Positions 58,401 through 64,000 of a stretch of DNA of 64,000 bases are shown piece after piece. The position numbers and the translations under genes were made by a program. The stretch's first letter is position 1. Each line of letters begins with the position of its first letter. Location of the stretch: contig JAAXNY010000010.1 in the NCBI GenBank assembly GCA_013420905.1, forward strand, positions 2,046,001-2,110,000, given 5' to 3'. This DNA comes from Collybia mongolica (taxonomy: Eukaryota > Basidiomycota > Agaricomycetes > Agaricales > Clitocybaceae). A model generated the notes under the pieces. The model saw only the letters and a list, made by a program, of their open reading frames with translations, was not told the DNA's origin and did no database searches.

Positions 58401-59520
58401 ATTGTCTCAGGTCGAACCTTTATCGCTTGAACAACGTGATAACATCGAGGGGGCCATCCTCCAGGGCTCACGGCCAGTTGCAGACCATCACATTCTACCT
58501 CTAGATCCTTCGAGGCGCAAGGCGGATGCTGAGATGGAAGACGACTTCGAGGAAATTGTTGAGACGCGACTGCGAGAATGGCAATCACATGGTTTCCCCA
58601 ACGCTGGATCAGAACATATCTGGCGCCTGTATGAGTCATTGACCCATGATCTTGCGTATGCCCTATGTGAACAGCTCCGCCTTATCCTGGAACCAACTCT
58701 TGCGACTCGATTGAAGGGCGACTACCGCACCGGCAAAAGACTCAATATGAAGAAGATCATATCCTACATTGCCAGTGACTACACGAAGGATAAAATCTGG
58801 TTGCGGAGGACCCGACCTAGTCAGCGAGAGTATCAAATTCTAATTGCGATCGACGATTCGCGTTCCATGGCAGAATCCCATTCTATTCACCTTGCCTACG
58901 AAACACTTGCCCTGGTGTCGAAAGCCCTCGGCCGTCTGGAAGCTGGCGACATCGCCATTGCCAAATTCGGGGAGACTGTCGATATGTTGCACGGCTTCGA
59001 TGAAGGACCTTTCACAGATCAGTCGGGTGCAAAAGTGATGGGCTCCTTCCACTTCAACCAGAAGGCAACAAACGTCCTCTCCCTTGTTGACACCAGCTTG
59101 AAAGTTCTTGAAAATGCACGCGAGCGCCGGTCTATGAGTTCTACCACCGCTGCGGATTTATGGCAGCTGGAAATCATCATCTCTGACGGCATGTGCCAAG
59201 ATCATGATCGCCTTCGAACCGTGTTGAGAAAAGCGGAAGAGCAGCGAGTAATGATTGTCTTTATTATTATCGACTCGCTCCATTCCATGGGCAATTCATC
59301 GGGCTCGGGCTCATCTCAGTTAGGGTCAACCCAAGGATCGATATTGACCATGGACAAGGCGGAATTCAAGAACATAGATGGACGCATGGAGTTGCAGTTG
59401 CAGAAATACCTCGACTCCTTCCCTTTTGAGTATTATGTGGTTTTGCGGAATGTGGAAGCACTTCCGGAGGTCTTGACTGGGACACTCAAACAATTTTTTG
59501 AGCGTATTTCGGAAGAATAA
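43413..59520 (+). CDS. MDN1: Midasin, giant AAA+ ribosome-maturation ATPase
   Basis: A single gene of 16.1 kb, about 5,000 aa, in long exons with short introns. Midasin (Rea1) is a dynein-like ring of six AAA+ modules that removes assembly factors (Rsa4, Ytm1) from pre-60S ribosomes. The six Walker A sites are visible in order: SPPSSGKS (about 44,485), GETGTGKT (45,570), GPTSSGKT (46,995), GETGSGKT (47,880), GSPGVGKT (49,155) and GPRNSGKT (50,080). Walker B reads DEINLAS, DELNLAP, DEISLAD and DEMNLAP in modules 2-5 but is degenerate in module 1 (FEDIDKG) and module 6 (MDGANL). A long linker follows, then an Asp/Glu-rich region and a C-terminal VWA domain with the MIDAS motif DDSRSM (58,849). 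Sequence is open from end to end after splicing, and no break was found. It is the largest gene in the window. Confidence 0.96.
56860..58310 (+). other. MDN1: Acidic D/E-rich linker of midasin
   Basis: Within MDN1 this part encodes several hundred residues very rich in Asp, Glu, Gly, Ser and Gln (for example EDEEEGGPNGAPMDDHV, DDMDLGEDDLDMGGEE), interrupted by one intron near 57,925. The D/E-rich linker is a known feature of midasin, placed between the helical linker and the MIDAS domain, and is expected to be flexible. Confidence 0.9.
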
Positions 59521-59801
59521 ATAAGTGTTGTATTAGTATATCATATTATACCATAGCGATGTAATCAACAGTTAGTAAAGGATGAAGTAGAATTCGAGTT
59601 TGGATCCGAGATAGACGGATCAAATGTACTGCTGACGTAAAGCAGACTGTTTTGGACTGCTGCCACAACGGCACTGGTAGCGGCTTTACAGTTACCAGTA
59701 CTCCCACTCAAGCTCACTGGGTTTCGCACGACTGGCGGCGCGCAGGACATCTGTTACCCATTACTTTCATTAGCATTTGCGGTTCTTCACAACTATATCA
59801 T

Positions 59802-61895
59802 ATGTCGTCTAGCCTTCACTCCAAAGCCAAATCCAAGGACTTCTCCTACCACGATGCTGCTGAGGAGGAAGAGGGGCTTCTCTCAGGAACTTTGGAACGC
59901 TCGGAAAAACAACAATGGTCACAGAAAAAGATTGTTGTCGTTGCTTCCTTCTTCATTTTACTTCTAATATCTGGAGCGTTTGTCCGAGCACTCTTGCGAG
60001 GACCTATCGCCCATCCCAATAGCGTATGGCACACCGGGAGCAACACGCAAACGAATGGAACCCACGAATTCAGGAGAACTGTCGTTATAGTCTCCATTGA
60101 TGGTCTACGGTGTGCATCTTCGATGTCCTTCAAATTGCTTTGGTCTGATTACGTAACGCAAGGGCGGATTACCTGGATAGAGGACTTACTCCCCACCTCT
60201 TGAATATCAGCAAGGATGGGCTTCGAGCAAAGTCCATGAGGCCTATTTTTCCGGTGAGTGGTTAACTTTTCAACACCCGTCCAAGTTGAACATCTTAACT
60301 GACGGGATAGACAGACACTTACCTTCCCGTGAGTTGAAATCACTTGTGAAGTGGGTCCTTTGACTGATGACATCTGTCATAGGAACCATTGGGCTTTAAT
60401 GTATGTAAAACTATATATAAAGGCATTTCTCTTATTGAACTTCCGTGTAGGACTGGTCTTTATGCTGAGTCACACGGAATTGTTGCAAACGTGTGGTACC
60501 TTTCAACAACGGAGGGCGGATATATATTGACTAACCTTATCCCATACAGAACTTTTGGGATCCCGCATCTAAGACAGAGTTTTGGTATAATCGAATTGAA
60601 TCGTGTTGGAAATCTGAATGGTGGTATGGAGAACCAGTGCGTTTTCTGGGTATTCAGGCTTCTTGCTCAACTGATGTGACATGTTTTGGAAGATGTGGGA
60701 AACAGCTGGTAAAGCTGGACTTCTTACTGCAAACTTGATGTGGTAGGTTTTTAGTGTCATTTTTTGAAAGATATATCTATCACGCCGTCGTAGGCCTGGT
60801 CCTCCCAAAACAACCTCAGGTGCAAGTTCCACGTACTTTGTGCCCTGGGAGGTGCGTCCTTGCTCATTATTCCTCCCTCTGATACCTAAACCCAAATAAC
60901 AGGACCGTATCCCGCTGAAGAACAAGCATGACCAAATTATGGAATGGATCGACCTCCCTCTTCATGAGAGACCTCAACTCATTATGGGTACGTTGTGTGT
61001 CAACTCTGTATAGACTCTTCTTATCTATACCACATAGCCTACGAACCATCACTAGACCAAGCAGGCCATAAAACAGGACCCATGTCAGCTCTTGTCAATG
61101 TTAGGGATCTGTTGCCTTTTTGTAGACCTGTTACTAAATATGACACATTCCTCAGAAAACCCTTGGAGAAGTAGATGCCTTTGCGAAAGACCTCCAGGAA
61201 TCTCTGAAATCTAGAAATCTTACTGACATCGTTGACGTCGTTTTCGTCAGTGACCACGGAATGACCGATACAAGCAACCCTGAACTTGTCTACATGGACG
61301 ATATCATTGGTGAAGACGGTCTCAAGGCGATCGAGCATGAGGACGGCTGGCCGGCGATGGGGCTGAGGTTCCTGCCGACAGCCAACGTGACCCATTATCT
61401 CAGTTTACTTCTGAAAGCATCCGACGAAAACCCCGAAAAGTTTGACGTCTACACACACGACACGATGCCGGAGAGGTATCACTTCTCTCACCATGAACGG
61501 ATAGCGCCTATCTATGTCATACCGAAGATTGGATACGTGCTCACAACCAAAGCAGAGGGAAACACGGGTATGAGCAAAGGAGTGCGTCCATATACATGGC
61601 ATTCTCTGTTATCGAGCTCATACCTTTGCAGAACCATGGGTACGATAACGAGGCAACACCCATGCAAGCCATGTTTATAGCTCATGGACCATTTACCATG
61701 GACATCAAAGCTTCATTCAAAGGACAACGGAAAAGGATATTTAGCGCAGACTGGCGTTCAACATCGGGCGATGCCTACATCATGGAGCGATTCCAGAATG
61801 TTGAGATTTACAACCTTGTCATGAAACTCCTTGGTATAGAGTCGTACGCTGCGAGTAATAACGGCACGGTAGGGTTTTGGGACCAGTACCTGTGA
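59802..61895 (+). CDS. ENPP-type ectonucleotide phosphodiesterase/pyrophosphatase (type II membrane)
   Basis: A spliced gene with a short acidic cytosolic tail (EEEEGLLSGTLE), one signal-anchor helix (IVVVASFFILLLISGAFV) and then the alkaline-phosphatase-like phosphodiesterase domain. Landmarks are TVVIVSIDGLR (metal-binding Asp), PTLTFPNHWALMTG (nucleophile Thr of the T-x-TF motif), YAESHGIVANNFWDP, WWYGEPIWETAGKAGLLTAN, MAYEPSLDQAGHKTGP (metal Asp and His), DVVFVSDHGMTDT (metal Asp-His) and NHGYDNEATPMQAMFIAHG (metal His). The family hydrolyses nucleotide phosphodiester or pyrophosphate bonds, as in yeast Npp1, at the cell surface or in the secretory path to scavenge phosphate. Several introns interrupt the N-terminal half. 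It starts 281 nt after the MDN1 stop, on the same strand. Confidence 0.9.
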
Positions 61896-62120
61896 TACTT
61901 TCCTACTATAGTTGCGCTCTTTACTGTAATTTTAATGCCATAATTAAACACAAAGATGTGGTCATTCGTTACGTTGAATCAAATTGGAGGGGATAAGCAG
62001 GTGTAATGCAACAAGAACCTGTGGATATTCCAGATTATACAGGAAATGGGGCATGGCGGAGACATTCGTTCAGTCATGTAGATAATCAGAGCAGGACATG
62101 AGGAAAAAAACAATGCGCGA

Positions 62121-63130
62121 TCAATGATGGCCATCCGCATCGAACACCATCTGGTTTCCATTTCGTCCCATCGTTATATGGTCGCCCGACGCAGTTGGAA
62201 CATAAGCTGCTTCTGGAAGGCCACTCTCATCAAGCCCTTCAGCAGCCTCGATAATCTCGTAAAGTCTTGAGGCCACCTCGGGGGGAGGCACTCTCCCACC
62301 AAGAATATCCCGGGCGGGAACGGGAGAGCCGTAGAAGTCGCGATTGGCATCCTTGCGCTCAATGAGAGCAGTGCCTTCCAAAGAGAGACCTGCAAATAAT
62401 CCTGTTCATAGAATTAGTATAATGTAGTGTGTCGAGGAAAAAGGTTCGCACCCTTTGATTTTGAATATGAGAACATAGGCGCAGGGTGCGCCAGAGACGC
62501 TTGTACACTCCCACCTGTGCCGATGGGCCCCGCAGACGCGCTAATGTTGCCCCCAATCGTTACGTTTCCGCCCAATGAGAACGCCCGAACCGCGTCTTCG
62601 CTGTTAAGTACGATCACGAAATCAGTGATGTCTGCACCAATCTGAAGACCCCAGCCAAGGCCGCCTGTGGCGATGCAGGAAGGGGCAGACCAAGACCCAT
62701 CCGGCAACCGTGCAATAACGATCCCTGAACCAGCTTTCCCCGAGAACACAAATCCTGCTTTGAGAACTTGAAATACAGCAAGGCCTACATGACAGAACAT
62801 ATATGAGGGCTAGGATATACTGAAGGGCATATATGCATACCTCTTGCTCGCTGCAAAACTGCCTTGGGTATTGCGTTAAGAGCGGACTCGGGCCTATCAG
62901 GATCGGCTGGAACGGTGGGTGAGGAAAACAGGAACACCGCACACCTTGATGAACGTACCAAGGAAACTATCCAGGATCGTAGCTGCCTTTTCAGCTTCTC
63001 CCGGTAAGCTGAACCCTTGGACAAAGTCCCGCGAACCGCTTGCGACCTTGGTTGAGCTTGCTTGGACAAAAGCAGTTGCTTGTATTCCAGCTTTCTGGGC
63101 ACCCTTGCGGAATTTGTCCAACATCGACAT
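62121..63130 (-). CDS. SYLF-domain (Ysc84-type) lipid/actin-binding protein without SH3
   Basis: The gene begins MSMLDKFRKGAQKAGIQA. Joined exons give the SYLF domain: RPESALNAIPKAVLQRARGL, AVFQVLKAGFVFSGKAGSGI, VIARLPDGSWSAPSCIATGG, LGWGLQIGADITDFVIVLNS, VTIGGNISASAGPIGTGG and LFAGLSLEGTALIERKDANR. It ends with a short tail (HITMGRNGNQMVFDADGHH). SYLF domains bind phosphoinositide membranes and actin. In yeast Ysc84 and human SH3YL1 they carry an SH3 domain that links to endocytic partners; none is present here. Stand-alone SYLF proteins are common in fungi. Introns are normal GT-AG. About 280 aa. Confidence 0.92.
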
Positions 63131-63297
63131 GGTAGGGATAATGAGAGGAATTGATGAATGAATTGGAGTCACTAAACAAGCCGACCTCGTCAAGTTACGT
63201 CACGCAATAGTCGACAAGTCACATTTTGCACGTGGAATCAATATCAAAAGGTCGCGTATGCGTATATATTATTAATATAATGACCGACATGTAACTA

Positions 63298-64000
63298 TCA
63301 TCGCCAGTTATCAGTAATGACAAAAGATCCTGTGTCAGGAGTGGTCAAAATATTGTTTGGATCAGACTCCCACATCACAGCTCGGTCATTCTTGCGGATG
63401 TACTTGTATTCCAAGTTGGTGTTTGCTGGAAGGTCCAGAGAAACTAAGAGAAAAGAGGGGTTCAATCGAAGACAATATATCAGCGAGAAATATGCCTGAC
63501 CACTCCATGTGGGATATCCAGCTGCCGAAAGAGGGATGGCCTCATCGGGGGACCAGTTTTTCAGCTGATCGACAGAACCTGTCAGGTAGATGTTCTCTGA
63601 AGATTTAGGGCGTTAACACGAATCTCATCAGAGAAGTTTGAAAAATCACCACCGGGAATAGTTTGAGCAACAACGTTGAACGTAGCTTTGACAATAGGTC
63701 CAGGGTTGCCCTCACACACGGCGGGCACCTTGAGACCTTTTGCCCCCCAACTAACAGGCGTCGTTCCCTTCCGTGCCGCAAACGTCGACAACGTTGCTGC
63801 ATAGCTCCAAGTCAAATGCGTGGCACTGAGCGGGTTTCCATTCTCCCTGTCGTATTGTTCAGCCAAGCTCCCATCTACAGGGGTGTACTTTGCGTTGACA
63901 GCAAGGAATCCATCCGCGTGATTTTGTATAGCATTGATGAGAGCTTTGTAGGTTGTTGAAGACGACATGTAAGTTCCAGTTGTAACGGCTGGGATGAACT
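63298..64000 (-). CDS. Glucoamylase GH15 with CBM20 starch-binding domain, 5'-truncated by window edge
   Basis: The C-terminal end of a secreted glucoamylase, which releases glucose from starch ends. The right-edge part is the last section of the GH15 catalytic domain: FIPAVTTGTYMSSSTTYKAL, HADGFLAVNAKYTPVDGSLA, EQYDRENGNPLSATHLTWSY. A 60-nt intron (GTGGTG...CTTCAG, about 63600) follows, then CBM20: ENIYLTGSVDQLKNWSPDEA, YPTWS, a second intron near 63500, and VSLDLPANTNLEYKYIRKND, RAVMWESDPNN and a terminal TDNWR. The conserved Trp and Asn of the starch-binding sites (LKNW, MWESDPN) are present. The frame is open to the edge, so the N-terminal and catalytic Glu residues lie outside the window. 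Confidence 0.92.

Noticed and set aside
43426..59052. Many antisense and off-frame ORFs across midasin
   Set aside because: The midasin frame has all expected motifs; the others track its codon bias.

Overview
This window is nuclear DNA of a filamentous basidiomycete, most likely an Agaricomycete mushroom. The genes are broken by many short introns, mostly about 48-60 nt with GT-AG ends, and they lie on both strands with short gaps. The families also point there: DUF6533 seven-helix proteins, a DUF5648 secreted protein, DUF1996, a HET-domain protein, GH128, and an FHA-less CHFR-type ligase. I see no bacterial features, no tRNA or rRNA gene, no CRISPR array and no recognisable transposon. About 22 genes are supported. 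Gene models were assembled by reading exons and splice sites by eye, so individual boundaries may be off.

Layout, left to right. 0-10 kb: 3'-truncated Scm3-type centromere protein (-), DUF1996 secreted protein (-), GH128 glucanase (+), a possible 83-aa coiled-coil ORF (-), and a secreted Pro/Gly-rich protein with a DUF5648 domain (+). 10-20 kb: small mitochondrial membrane protein (+), HET-domain protein (-), class I aldolase (+), pyridoxamine-phosphate oxidase (+), kelch-BTB protein (+). 20-30 kb: CHFR-like RING E3 ligase (-), Zn2Cys6 transcription factor (-), class 3 lipase (+), DUF6533 membrane protein (-). 30-43 kb: a gene-poor stretch of about 1.9 kb, then roadblock dynein light chain (-), phytase-like acid phosphatase (+), glutathione-independent formaldehyde dehydrogenase (-), ENTH/epsin protein (+), GH20 hexosaminidase (-). 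43.4-59.5 kb: one giant gene for midasin (MDN1/REA1). 59.8-64 kb: ENPP-type phosphodiesterase (+), SYLF/Ysc84 protein (-), and the C-terminal end of a GH15 glucoamylase with a CBM20 starch-binding domain (-), whose 5' part is cut by the right edge.

The window mixes conserved housekeeping genes (MDN1 for 60S ribosome maturation, aldolase, PDX3, dynein light chain, ENTH trafficking adaptor) with secreted degradative enzymes (GH128, lipase, phytase, GH20, GH15) that fit a saprotrophic or plant-associated life. It does not look like a biosynthetic cluster or a defence island. The most interesting points are two well-supported GC-AG introns (a third possible), a secreted collagen-like/DUF5648 protein with a Kex2 site, an animal-type class I aldolase, a CHFR without its FHA domain, and the divergent CENP-A chaperone at the left edge. 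I did not find a clear-cut new biological system.
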